From Cheiracanthium punctorium (lineage: Eukaryota; Arthropoda; Arachnida; Araneae; Cheiracanthiidae): DNA of 64,000 nucleotides. The notes beneath the pieces are model-generated. The model worked only from the letters and a program-made list of their open reading frames with translations, had not been told where the DNA came from and did no database searches. The stretch covers positions 124,001-188,000 of the forward strand of contig JAWZYV010013004.1 of the NCBI GenBank assembly GCA_038373885.1, given 5' to 3'. Made by a program: the position numbers and the translations under genes. This document shows positions 52,246-63,694 of the stretch, in pieces; positions within the stretch are counted from its first letter, which is position 1, and the number at the start of each line of letters is the position of its first letter.

Positions 52246-53636
52246 CTTGCCAAGTAACTCCACTATTGATCCACTATTACCAATGGAAACGGTATTACTA
52301 ATAGAGAGAATTGAGCTTGGTCCAGTATCAGTGGCAGATATTGGTGATGCTACATTAAGGGACCCTATTTTAGATAAGGTGTCTAAATTAATTTTGAATG
52401 GGTGGCCTGAAGCATTAATGCTTTCTCAGGTAATCTAGAGAATGAAAGCCTGTTACCTTATTTTAGGAAACGTTTTGAGTCGCCGTTGAAGGGGAACATT
52501 ATACTTTGGGGCAATAGGGTAGTTATCCCTAAAAATTTGTATAAAAGGATCCTACAAGAGTTGCACAGTGCCCACCAGGGTATAACAGGTATGAAGAGCA
52601 TTGCCCGATCCTTGTTGTGGTGCCCCAATATAGATAGTGATATTGAGAAGTGGGTGGGTAGTTGCAAGATTTGTGTAGAAAATTCTACTATGCCTAGTAA
52701 AAGTTTGCAGCCATGGCCAGCAGCAACTCGGCCTTGGTCACGAATACACATAGATTATGCAGGGCCTATAGACAATCAGATGATATTGGTTGTCCAGGAT
52801 GCACATTCTAAGTGGATTGAGGCCATGGCAGTTAAAAAAGCTACTACCTCTATAACCTTAGAAAAGCTTTATGAAATCTTTGCAAGATTTGGGTTTCCAG
52901 AAACAATAGTTAGTGACAATGGTCCAAATTTCAGATCGGGGGAATTCGAAGCTTTTGTTAATAGGAATGGAATCAAGCACTTATTTACAGCACCTTATCA
53001 ACCTTCTTCGAACGGTCAGGCAGAGAGGACTGTGCAGTTCTTTAAGAATAGACTTAAAAAGGTTCAAGGTGAGTCAGTGAGCATTAGGCTATCCATGATT
53101 TTAATGAACTTTAGGAGGACTCCCCAACCCTGCATGTTGTGTCGCCTGCAGAAATTCTGTTGGGGAGACAGATACGTTGTCGGCTAGATCTTGTGCATGC
53201 TCCAGTCAAACTAACCCCAACCTCCAGTAGAAGTTTTGAGATTGGGCAGAACATATACTGTAGGAATTATGGAAAGGGGGAAAAGTGGATTCCAGGAGTA
53301 ATCAGAAGTGATATGGGAGAAAAGATGCATGCAATTGAACTTCCTAATGGTTCTATGGCAGAGAGGCATGTTGATCAGTTACGCTCCAGACAGGATCCTC
53401 CTGTTGGCAAAAGTAGTGATGATATACAAAGTCCAGGGTGGGAAGTAACTGGACAGGAAAGCGATAACGTGCCCCCAGTACTTGACCCACAAGCAAGTGT
53501 GGCCAACTCCCCTAATGATCAACCAAATTCAGCACCAACAGCTTCGGAGTGTTTACAGGGTGGAAAAACTATCCCGCCAGGATACCCTAGTCGTCCTTCA
53601 CGTACGATAAGGTTACCGGCAAGGTATAGGGACTAG
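52208..53636 (+). pseudogene. pol: integrase in three broken frames
   Basis: 52208-52438 is the linker. 52486-53130 holds the zinc-binding H-x3-H (LHSAHQG) and C-x2-C (CKIC) and the catalytic core with D (HIDYAGP), D (VSDNGPN) and E (NGQAERT), 35 residues between the last two (DD35E). A frameshift near 53130 leads to 53139-53636 with the C-terminal domain (AEILLGRQIR) and a Pro/Ser-rich tail. A TAG near 52436 also interrupts. Not functional. Confidence 0.88.
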
Positions 53637-53839
53637 AGCTAAGTGGGAAGGAGGTGTTGCTCTCTGCTACAAAACGACTTCAACTTCCGACTGCAACCGT
53701 GCCGGAGAAAAACCATGTGCGCAGTTGTAGCGTGAATGTAATGCTTGGTATTACGATGTAACTGTGTGTTATACTTAATAAAGTTCACAGTTAAGTTTTA
53801 GTGATGTCAATGATTAATAATCATATACAACATATACCG

Positions 53840-55304
53840 CAGACAGCACAGCAAACTTGCAGCAAGCTTGATTTATCAAGTCAATAAGCTTGAATTAAGC
53901 TTGAAAATTCCAGGCGTGTAAGCTTGATGCAAGCTTGAATCAAGTGTTCTAGTTTACACTTGCCCAGCTTGCATTAAGCTTGACACATCAAGCTTGACAT
54001 TTCAAGCTTTAAAAAATTTCCAAAAAATTTTTTTCTAAATACACGGGGCGCCCGCTGGCGAACGCGCCCCACATACTTTATTTTTCCGCGCATTTTCCCC
54101 CTCTATGCTGTAATTTTAAGTTATTTTAATCTGTTTCCATCGAGTGTCCGTGGCTAGAATAGAACCCGGGACCTTTCGATTCGTAGCCGAGCGCGTTATC
54201 CATTCAGCCACCGGAGCCTTGTGCAACTATGACTAAAGTTTGAAGTGAATTATTAAGCGGTTTTCTGGACAGATTGATTAGAGGGCGATATGTTATTTAT
54301 TTTTCCATGGGATGCATCAAAATTAAAATAATTTTACGTGTGATTTAGAGACTCTATAATAGGGAAATAAACATAATATAAACTTAAGAGCAACACATGT
54401 TTTAAAACTTTTGCAACACTCATGAGCAATACTGCCGCTGGCCAAAATCGAGACAAACGACTGATTTTGAAATCAATTTCGTAGTATAATTGTATTTTTT
54501 TTTGAAGAATTTTCATATTTGGAAATATAGAATGGGTTTACTTATTTAACACAAATTTTGTGTTAAGTAATCTGAAATCAAAGAAACAGATAGTTAAACG
54601 TTACTTCGAAATGCTATATCACAGTTGCTAACATAACATGTATTGAATACAAACACTTTAGTCATTTTTGTAAATATTTCTTATAATAACAAATAATTGA
54701 AAAATTTTGCTATTTTTTAACGCTAAAAATTCTCTTTACAAATGTGGTTAGTTATTTTCCTACATATTGGTATGCTATATCGATATAGAGCATTTCGAAG
54801 AATTAAAAATAAGTTTAAATTAATTTATACAAATGTAAATTTGAATTATTTTCATTGTTCATACTTTATAATTAAAAAAATTATTTAACTTCTGAATTTT
54901 TTTTTATCCTTTGTAATTTTATTTTAAAACTACAAAAGTGTAAGATGTAAGATTTTTGGGCCCTAAAATCTGTAGGCCCTGGGCAGTTGCCCCGTTTGCC
55001 TTGCCGGTAATATGGCACTGGTAATAAAATAAACACTTCTTTTACGAACTTTCAGGAAATTTGAGGACGCTAGACAATTAATGTCCATTCTCTTTCACAG
55101 ATGGCGCCATCAATTCCTTTAAAAAGGAAAAATCAGGCGTGTAGCAATTGCCAAGCTTAAATCAAGCTGTATTTAAGCTTGACAATTCTACTTGACTCCT
55201 GCAAGCTTGCTGCCAGCTTAGAATGAGTTGAACTGTCAAGCTTGCATTAATGCGTCAAATTCAAAGAAATGTCAAGCTTGATTTAAGCTTATGTGCTGTC
55301 TGGG
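53840..55304 (-). mobile_element. TIR element Z2 inserted in the 3' LTR
   Basis: Begins CAGACAGCACAGCAAACTTG and ends TTATGTGCTGTCTGGG; inverted relative to 37755-39241. ACCG lies on both sides (53836-53839 and 55305-55308), a possible 4-bp TSD, though the left end lacks the CC of CCCAGACAGC. Terminal HindIII-like CAAGCTTGA repeats and the internal tRNA-Arg-like region are conserved. Confidence 0.9.
54150..54218 (-). tRNA. tRNA-Arg(ACG)-like sequence inside element Z2
   Basis: Minus strand: GGCTCCGGTGGCTGAATGGA, TAACGCGCTCGGCTACGAAT and AGGTCCCGGGTTCTATTC. D arm and A/B boxes are good; anticodon loop CTACGAA gives ACG. Located about 308 bp from the element end, as in Z1. Confidence 0.5.
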
Positions 55305-55324
55305 ACCGAAGATATATTAAACAT

Positions 55325-56130
55325 ACTTTAAAATAACTAAATACACAAATGAGAAAGACATTTTTATAATGAATATTTCATGAACGTAGTCGTATTTCCT
55401 ACGTTATTTTAAACAATTCAAGATTAATCTTTAACAAATGATGTATTAAAGCGCATTTCAGTGTTTTCGGCATACGCTCTATAGCGCGAACCCTAAATTA
55501 ATTATTCTTTAATAAAGACATTTCATGTAGTATATATTATTCTTTTGTCGCTTTCTCAATCGAACTTAGGAATTGAGCAAGCATAATGAACGCTTGTACA
55601 AAATATTAACTACATTTGAAGTTTCTGTATAAACGGGCAAAAATCAATAATTTATAATTTACTGTATTTCTGCACTGTACCAGATGTAAGTCGTAATCAC
55701 ATAATCAAGGCATATATAACTGATAAATAACATTTTCAACTGGCAAAATTAAATTGTCTAAATAGTATCACAATGTCATGCTTATTTACAAGAATAAAAA
55801 CTACTCAAGTAATGCGATTTCTGATTAAAATAATTTATTTATAAATAACACATGAGTAATTATTCACTAAACATGATTTACATATATATTTTTAGAATTT
55901 CTAAATACATTATAAGCGTTCACTTACCTTTACATTCAGAGCAAAATGTTCGAATTTTATGATAAATTTTCATGAAAGAAAATGGCGCAAGATTCACAAA
56001 ACGATTACTTACATCCAAAGTTCTTTAGTACGACAAAAGTATAAAAAAATTGTTTTAAAATAATAAAATAATATAACATTTATAATACTTATAATAATAA
56101 AATAGAATACTGTGACGGGGGAAAACAGGC
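55325..56130. other. AT-rich sequence, nothing recognised
   Basis: No repeats shared with the window and no coding signals. Confidence 0.5.
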
Positions 56131-56149
56131 CTCAATGATAAACTCATTT

Positions 56150-56225
56150 TTAGCGATGGCAACTCATAAGCAGGCCCGTTGCTTAGCGAAGGCCCCGGTT
56201 AAAGCCACTGACATTGGTAGATGGC
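56150..56225 (-). repeat. tRNA-like repeat fragment
   Basis: On the minus strand CAGTGGCTTTAACCGGGGCC and CAACGGGCCTGC match the rejoined target repeat at 43930/49700. Confidence 0.5.
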
Positions 56226-56559
56226 TCAAGTGGGAGCAGGGTTCTGCCACTCCAGTTCAACTTAACCTGACAGTGCGTGGAAAGGTACCAGGGTTCCATG
56301 CTCGTAGCGTACGTGCTCATAGCGTACACCCCATCAAGCGTGCTTGTAGCGTACATGTGGTGCTCGTAGCGTACTTCTTCGCCGCCACCTGTTTTCACCA
56401 CAGTAATAATTAAAAAGAAGAAATAAAAAGGCAAATCCAGCTAAATATAGATCTACTTTAGTAGCGGCCATTTTAGTCCACAAAATTGTAGATTTCACTA
56501 CTACTATTTATTTTGAACAAATAAGGTGAAGTTTAAATCAAGTCAAGAAAAAGTCATTG

Positions 56560-58080
56560 TATTTTTTTTTTTTTTTAAGGAACTGTTTTACGGCCGATTC
56601 GGAATTATAATGAAGTGTTTAAAATAAAAAAATGTATCAAGCGGTGTATATTTCAGAATGTCTTTTAGCATGTTCGAATACTGGATAGAGCTTCAAATAT
56701 CAAAAACAGTGCTGGCTATAAAACATTAAAGTAAAACAAAAGGTATCTCAGACGCAAAAAGAGGCATTTTTCTGTTTAGTAATATTTTTATTATAGTAAT
56801 ATTTTTTTATAGACATAAATGTCGAATACGTGACTGCGGCTTTTCTAGAGGAAAAATATTTTTAGAAATTTTGTCTGCTTCAAAACGGGGGTGAAACTAT
56901 TATGCGAGGGCGACTATTACGCAAGTAAACACGTTATGTTTAATTATAAAAAATAAATAAATAAATAATAACGAAATAATTTTGTTTTCTTTCTTTCATT
57001 TATTCTGAAATATCGTTAAAAGATCCGCTAAAAAAATGCGGATCCGGATATTTTTTTTCCATCCCTGGATACGGATACGGATATCCGGAACACCTGTAAA
57101 AATAATCATATATCGATGTCTTTCAGTGTCCAGAATCCCCCTCCTCCCCCCCCCAAACCTACTGAATTGCTAGGTTACTGTGCTCGATCGGATTGAGGGA
57201 GACCTAGCGTTGAGCTATGGATTATTATTACTGGTTTTCTTTTTATAAGTGCAAGAGTTTATTCTGATTCATGGTAATTTTTCTTGTTAGCTCTTTGTTT
57301 TTAAATAATAAATTTTAAAATAAGGAAGATTTATAAGTATATATATTTATATAATATTTTTATTTCTGAAAATAATCAATTTAAACATTGGTACTCTTAT
57401 TTTAAAGATGCCTTTTTAAAAATTAAGTTATGGTATTAATAAGTCAAAAACAACTCTTAAAAAATCTTTTTTAAATTAAATGTTAGTGTAATTGAAATGT
57501 TTTTAGACAACTTTTTAAATGCTGAAAAAAAAAACAGCAAGACTTTTTGAAGGAAACTGGCTTAAAATGATTTAAAATTCATTTCTTAAAATGTAAAATA
57601 TTGGGTATATATAACTGTGATTAAAATTAATAGTTAATTAGCTTTGTTTGAATAGTTTTAATAATTATATGTTTACTATTTTTGATATCGAAAAGCTTAT
57701 TGCACCTCACAGACTTTGATCGAACATCTGTAAGCCTTCTGATGAGAAAGCTTAAACTTTCTACATCACCTCATTAATGCTAGGGAGTATATTTTATTTA
57801 TTGGGAATTTGTGTAAGAGGGCTGTATAAAAAGTAAAAGTTTGTATTTACTTACATTTAATTTCCTGAAAATTTTATTCGACACCATAAAGTAACTTTGT
57901 AATTAATTATATATGTCTAAGATCAATATTTAAAGAAGAAAACCCTAGGTCTGTGCTTGTAAGACACCCTCTCTAATAGGGTATAGGGCTGGAAGAAATA
58001 ATGATTTTTATTTAATATTAAAACTATAAAACTTTTTACTTTCAGTGTAAGTTATCATGTGAGTTATTTTGATTTTGTGT
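56560..58080. other. AT-rich interior, nothing recognised
   Basis: A small hairpin around GCGGATCCGGATA lies at 57030-57090. No genes. Confidence 0.45.
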
Positions 58081-58084
58081 TTAA

Positions 58085-58240
58085 GGCAGATCTACATGAG
58101 GGCTGCCTGCTTAAGGCATGCCTTGAGCGGAGAACTTTTTGAGGGGTTCTAGCGCTTATTCAGGTTACAACTACTGAAAACAGTCGCGCTGTAGGCCAGA
58201 ACCCTAGATCTACATACTTCAGCTCTTTACCAAATTGCCA
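58085..58240 (-). mobile_element. tRNA-derived SINE, family A, diverged
   Basis: GGGGTTCTAGCGCTTATTCA, GTTACAACTACTGAAAAC and CTACATACTTCAG in reverse order of the family. Confidence 0.6.
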
Positions 58241-58428
58241 TTAAATTAGTAAAAAGTATTCATATTATAATGTAAAAAGTTAAAAATATTTTTTTTAAGC
58301 TTTATAAGATAAATTTAAGATCTTATACAATATACAATCATATGCATTTTTGTTTGGCGTCCAATTATTTCTAGGAATACTACGCATTAATTCCGCCCTT
58401 CTTTGTTCATCTTGCGGGAACCTGTATA

Positions 58429-58863
58429 CAAGGGCGGTTCTACAGTTGCAGTCTGGGAGGGAGTTTATAATTTTATATAACCCCCCCCCATTTATTTTAT
58501 AATTTATATAAACTCAGTGCCTCAGAGAAGGAGTGACTACCGGGGGACATAGAGAGGAAAAGGGTCACCTTTGACTGCACAATACACTTCATATATGTGA
58601 ATAAAATGTTTAATCAATCATCAAATGTGAAATAAGTGTTTAATTAATCATATAATTGATGAAGTATGTAAATCCCAAAAATAATAACCATGCATCTTCG
58701 ACCCCATCGATCAAAATTGTTTCCCCCCCCCCTACTAAAATGAGACGGGCTCGGGCGCTGTAATTCGCGATTGTGAATTTCCTATGCAGAATTATTTTTT
58801 TCACTTTCGTTTTCAAAATCCTGGGAGGGGTAATTACCCCCCCCCCCGTAAAACCGCCTAATG
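58429..58863. mobile_element. hAT MITE with 8-bp TSD
   Basis: Left end CAAGGGCGGTTCTACAG, inverted right end CATTAGGCGGTTTTAC. CCTGTATA (58421-58428) and CCTGTACA (58864-58871) match 7 of 8. C-runs lie inside both ends. The frames on both strands across its right part are incidental. Confidence 0.8.
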
Positions 58864-59314
58864 CCTGTACACTTTTACATTTTCTTCTTTCTGATAGCTT
58901 GATTTTCAGCCGGGAACGCAGCAAGAAGGCATTTATTTATACAGATAGAAAAATTAATAGTTTAAATAGCAATATATTTTTAAATGATGGTTTTTTATCA
59001 TTTTAAGAAGTTTCTAGTATAATATATTATATACACAGATTGCTTGCACACCTTTAAACAAGAGAACAGCAATAGGATGGCCAGCAACTCAATTTTCTTG
59101 CAAGAAGGTGGTTTTTCCCCCATATTTTATTGTTTTCTAAACTACGATTTTGTGGACCAAAATGGCCGCTACTAAAGTAGGTCTACATTTAGTCGGATTT
59201 GCTGTGGTGAGAACGGAAACAAGTGGAGGGGGAGATGTACGCTACGAGCACCACATGTACGCTACAAGCACCCTTGATGGGGTGTACGCTATGAGCACGT
59301 ACGCTACGAGCACG

Positions 59315-60020
59315 GCACCGGTACGAGTGCCTTATTGCGCCGTTTGTCAAGTATTCGTGCGCCCTTTCTGGTCTTCCTCCCTTGTACTCTTTGACTAATT
59401 GCCCTATTTGGCGATCTATCGCCCGTCCTTCGTACTAATGCTGCTCTAGTACGTACACGTGTGGGAGTATTTACTCTCTAGGGGTGATAAGAAAGGAACG
59501 GCATTGCTTCAACCACCCCTTCTTGACCTTCCCCGTGAAAGGTACGAGGAGGCCAGAATTGTTCTGAGAAATGTCTCTCCTTTTTGAAAGCAAAAATGTG
59601 ACTGGGACGCGTGTTCTTACGGGTTAATATGCATATTCTTTTTTAAATATAAAATAGTTTAAACAATTGCTATTTTTTTCGGCGTTTTCTATTGCAGTGC
59701 AAGTCCAGTCAAAAAAGAAAATGAGAAAGAAAAACAAAGAACGTAAGAAAATCCTCTAATTTAAATGACTGGACTGTGAAACTCGGAATGCTTTTTCCTT
59801 TCTTTCCCCGGAATGTGGCAATATTGAAACAGGCATCTTTTGCATCGATGTGCCAGTAAAATATGCTTCTCGAGACAAATAAGGCGTCTAAAGCACTGCA
59901 TTGTGCTGAGAAAAGAAAAATTAAAAGGAATTGAGAATGGTCGACCCTGCCCCTATCTCACTAGCATGAAAAGGCAGTGTTCTGGTAACTAAATTACGTG
60001 CATCATAAATTAGACTTTAA
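59315..60020. other. Unclassified sequence
   Basis: 59330-59620 is somewhat GC-richer but no frame or repeat was recognised. Confidence 0.4.
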
Positions 60021-60022
60021 AA

Positions 60023-60201
60023 CACATATGGGCAACCTCCGGCCCGCGGGCGGAAGGGGCGGACTTTTGATCCGGCCAGCGGAACATATCAGAACGCTTA
60101 TAAACCATTGAAAATCTCATATAACTCACAATTATACGGCCCGCGACTTCGCTAACACCCTAAAATCTGGCCCGAAACTTACCAAAGATTGCCCATACCT
60201 G
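60023..60201. mobile_element. hAT-like MITE
   Basis: Left CACATATGGGCAACCTCCGG and inverted right CAGGTATGGGCAATCTTTGG. The TSD is imperfect (CTTTAAAA/GTTAAAAA, 6 of 8). GGCCCGCGGGC follows the left end, a layout common in hAT MITEs. Confidence 0.65.
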
Positions 60202-60204
60202 GTT

Positions 60205-61155
60205 AAAAATTTAAAAGGAGTTTATCTAATTTTCTAGGGCATTATTTTTCACATTATTAAAATACTATTAAACGCGTGCTCAGGATTTTCATAGGTGCTA
60301 GTCATTCTTTTTAAATTTTGAAACCCAGTCGAACTTGCTCGCTCTCATCGTTATAAAAACACAACGGTATTTTTTTTTATTCTTTGCCAGTGTTGTTTCT
60401 CAAAACAGATGTTCACATACCAACTGACTGCATTCAAAGACAGCAGGACGAGAAATAACGCTAGGCACTGAAGAGAATCTTCATCGTAGTATCTTTGCAA
60501 ACGATGGGAGTGAACAGGTTAATCCTAATATCCCCTTCTCATCGTTTTACATACACAACTCAGGGGCCGATCCAGATATTTTTTGTAGGGTCCCATTTTT
60601 GTGAATTTTCATGCCAATTTTTAATAAGTCAGTTTTTTTATTAAAATAATTGATAAAACAGATTAAAATACAGGGTAAAATGCGAATGAAGGGCCGTTTC
60701 AATTGATTGTGTTGTGAAAGGGCCGCAAAACGGACCCAGTTTTCTTCTGCACCGACCCCTACACTGCTTGAACTTTTTTGTTCCTTTCAAAGATGGTCAT
60801 AGGGCTCTTACATTTTTCAACGCCCCGAGTTTAAAGTTACGCCCGAAGTTAAAACTAACCCCGAGTAGACGTCACTGCCGCCAACGAGGGAGGGAAGTCA
60901 CGGAACGATGACTATTTTAAAAGAAGAATTATCTTCTGTAAAATGACTACGAAGGATGGGTGGGGAGGGGTAAAGGAAATGGCCTGATTAACGCACGGGA
61001 CAACTGGGCCACGGCCCAGGGCCGTTTTGTTTTTTTGTTTTAATGTTTTAATTAAAAAATTTACAAATATTTCATAAAATATTATTTCATGAAAATTCAG
61101 TTTAGTTTTTTGTCTTATAAACATAGTAAAACAACAATGAATGTGTTTTAGTCCT
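60205..61155. other. Unclassified sequence with possible MITE ends
   Basis: CAGGGGCCGATCCAGA (about 60561) and ACCGACCCCTACACTG (about 60752-60767) may be decayed ends of one hAT-like element, but no TSD supports it. GGCCACGGCCCAGGGCCG at about 61010 resembles another MITE end. Confidence 0.4.
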
Positions 61156-61159
61156 GATT

Positions 61160-63690
61160 TATATGTTTACTAGCTGTATGCCCCATTCTTCGCACGGGAA
61201 TGAATGGATTCTTTTTTTATATTACGGTTTGTTTTAATTACTATTGATTATAATGAATAGATATAGCGAAATTTCTATCGCATAAATATTATTTGCGTTC
61301 AATAATTATGCATAAAGAATTTCATGGCGACCGTTTGAACGGTCAAGAAGATGATTAGGCGCATCGCCATCAACTGTCGAAGTGTTTGCAAAATGGATAG
61401 CATCAAAATATTTTCATGTTCAAATATCTATGTGTAAGAATTTTCATAGCAAACAGTTTAACGCTCAAGATACGCTGCAGCGCTATCTAGTGGCGAATTA
61501 AAGTAATAATACGCTACAGCGCCATCAACGGGCGAGTTAAGCGAAAGGGATAACGCGAAAATATTCTCCGTGTTCAAATGTGTATGAATACCAATTTTCA
61601 GAGAGGTTAGTTGAACGATCAAGATGTTGATTGCTCAAGTGCTATCTAGTGGCGAGTTAAAATAATAAAGTGCTGCAGTCAGGGGCAGATTTGCCGAGTT
61701 GGGGGCCCTGGGCAAAAGCTTAATTAGGGGACCCTCTTTCGAAAGCTTTTCAAAATTTACAAATTTTTAAAGTTAAAGAACAGTTTGGGGGCCAGTGCGC
61801 TTCCCCCCGAATGCCCTCCCGTAAATCAGGCCCTGGCTGCAGTGCCATTAAGTGGTGAGTACATCCAAATGAATACTAAAAAAATATTCTCTCTGCTCAA
61901 ATGTGTATGTATACCAATTTTTTAAGGTGATCGGACGAACGGCTTTGAAGTTGGTGCGCTGTATCAGCATCTAGAGGCAAGTCATAGCAAAATAGATAGC
62001 GTAAAAGTGTTCTCCGTGCTCAAATATCTGTGTGTACCAATTTGAACGGTACAGGAGGCGAGTTATACCTAAACGGATGCGGCAAAAATGTTCCTTTCGT
62101 TCAAACATCTATATTTACTAATTTTCTTGGGAGCAGTTGAACAGTCCTGAAGTTATTAGTTTGAAGTGACATCTAGTGGCAGGTTATAGCAAAATGGATA
62201 ACGCCAAAATATTCTCCGTGTTCGAATATCTATCTATACCAGTTTTCATAGCTATCAGTTGAACAGTCTTTATATGCTGCAGCGCCATCAAGCGACGAAT
62301 TAAAGTAAGAAGTTGGTGCGTTGCATTGCCATCTAATGGCGAGTTGAAGTATTAATGCGCTGCAGTGTCATCTAGTAGTGAGTAACAGCTAAATGAATAG
62401 TTAGAATATATTCTCCGTGCTCAAATGTGTAAGCATCAACATTTTTATGGCGATTGGTTGAAGGAAGTTGATGCGCTGCAGCGCCATCTTGCGCCCAGTT
62501 ATAGAAAAACAGATAGCGTAAAAATATTCTCCATGTTTATATATCCATGTGTACCAATTGTCATCAAACTTGGTTGACCGGTATTTTCACAGAAAACGCT
62601 TAAACGAAATAGAATTCGGCGTTCTGCAGCACCACCTAGCAGCAAGTTACTGCAAAATGGAAAGTGTAAAAATATTCTGCTTCTTCAAATATTCGTGTGT
62701 ACCAATTTTCATCAAAATTAGTTGAACGGTACTTCCATAGGAAGCGGTCGAACGGAATAGAATTCGATGTACTGCAGCGCAATCTCGCAGCAAGTCGTGG
62801 CAAAACAGACAGTGCAAAAATATTCTCCGTGTTCAAATATCCATATGTACCAATTTTCGTCAAAATAAGTTAAACGGTACTTGCATAGGAAGCGGTCGAA
62901 CTGAATAGAATTCGATGTACTGCAGCGACGTCTAGCGGCAAGTCATGGCAAAATGGATAGTGTAAAAATATTCTCCGTGTCCAAATATCCATACGTGCCA
63001 ATTTTCATAAAAATCGGTTGAATGGTATTTTCATAGCACGCGGTCGAACGGAATAGAAATCGACGTTCTGCAGCGTCATCTAGCGTCAAGTTACAGCAAA
63101 ATGGATAAAGAAAAAATATTCTACGTCTTCAAATATCCGTCCGCCCAATTCTCATCAAAATCAGTTGAACGGTACTTGCATAGCAAGCGGTCGAACGGAA
63201 TAGAATTCGACGTTCTGCAGCGACACCTAGCGGCAAGCTAGAGGAAAATAAATAGCATAAAAACCTTCTCCGTGTTCAAATATCCATAAATAGCAATTTT
63301 CATGAGAATTGGTTGAATGGTATTTTCATACCAAGCGGTCCAACGGAATAGAATTCGACCCTCTGCAGCGCCACCTAGCGGCAAGTTATATCAAAATGAA
63401 TTGCGTAAAAATATTCTCTGTGTTCAAATATTCATACGTACCAATTTTCGTCAAGATAGGTCAAACGGTATTTTCATAATAAGCGGTTGAATAGAATTCG
63501 ACGTTCTGTAGCGCCACCTAGCGGCGAGCTAAAGTAAAATGGATATCATAAAACTTTTCTCTGTGACAAAAGACTTATGTGTACCAAATTTCATGGTGGC
63601 CGGTCCAACGGTTTTGGAGTTTTTTTCAACGTCATACATACATACACACACACATACCCACAAACTTTCATTTATATATATATAGATAAC
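61160..63690. repeat. Tandem array of about 148-bp units in a dispersed element
   Basis: Landmarks CTGCAGCGCCACCTAGCGGC and ATATTCTCCGTGTTCAAATA recur; successive spacings at 62622, 62770, 62918, 63068, 63214, 63362 and 63508 are 146-150 bp. The left part (61330-62480) is more irregular. Left flank GCCCCATTCTTCGCACGGG is palindromic; the right end reads CATACATACATACACACACA then (TA)n and AGATAACA, reminiscent of 3' ends of RTE-like or Penelope-like elements. The 75-codon minus frame simply reads through units. Confidence 0.85.
61680..61835. mobile_element. hAT MITE inside the tandem array, perfect TSD
   Basis: Ends CAGGGGCAGATTTGC and inverted CAGGGCCTGATTTAC. GCTGCAGT on both sides (61672-61679 and 61836-61843). 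156 bp. Other array units provide the empty sequence. Confidence 0.92.
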
Positions 63691-63694
63691 ACAT

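Larger units (their letters stand above)
50006..55320 (+). mobile_element. Ty3/gypsy (Mag-like) LTR retrotransposon, degenerate
   Basis: LTR - gag start - [deletion with MITE] - protease end - RT - RNase H - integrase - LTR, in the Ty3/gypsy order. The C-terminal PSRTIRLPARYRD resembles Mag-clade elements. Polypurine tract AAGTGGGAAGGAGG precedes the 3' LTR. Inactive through the gag-protease deletion, at least two frameshifts in pol, and an insertion in the 3' LTR. No matching 5-bp TSD was found. Confidence 0.88.
53655..55320 (+). repeat. 3' LTR, split by a TIR element
   Basis: 53655-53839 matches the 5' LTR from TGTTGCTCTCTGC to CATATACCG; the last bases GAAGATATATTAA resume at 55309-55320 after the inserted element. 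This proves the insertion post-dates the retrotransposon. Confidence 0.92.
56299..59312. mobile_element. 3.0-kb element with long TIRs of a repeated 14-bp motif
   Basis: The left end begins TGCTCGTAGCGTACGTGCTC and the right end is its inverted copy. Each terminus contains four copies of TACGCTAYGAGCAC (or its complement) with conserved spacing, including CCCCATCAAG between two of them. Inversion extends inward to TAGTAGCGGCCATTTT (56459) against AAAATGGCCGCTACTA (59158). The interior has a SINE A, a hAT MITE and AT-rich sequence but no transposase. No TSD was established, so it could be two inverted copies of a smaller repeat. Confidence 0.65.

Noticed and set aside
50006..55320. Five-base TSD around the Ty3/gypsy element
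   Set aside because: The bases before 50006 (GTAGC) and after 55320 (ACATA) do not match; the 5' boundary or flank may have changed.
60561..60767. hAT MITE
   Set aside because: The ends are only loosely inverted and the flanks CACAACTC and CTTGAACT do not match.
61160..63690. CRISPR array
   Set aside because: Units of about 148 bp repeat continuously without unique spacers, and the setting is a eukaryotic genome.
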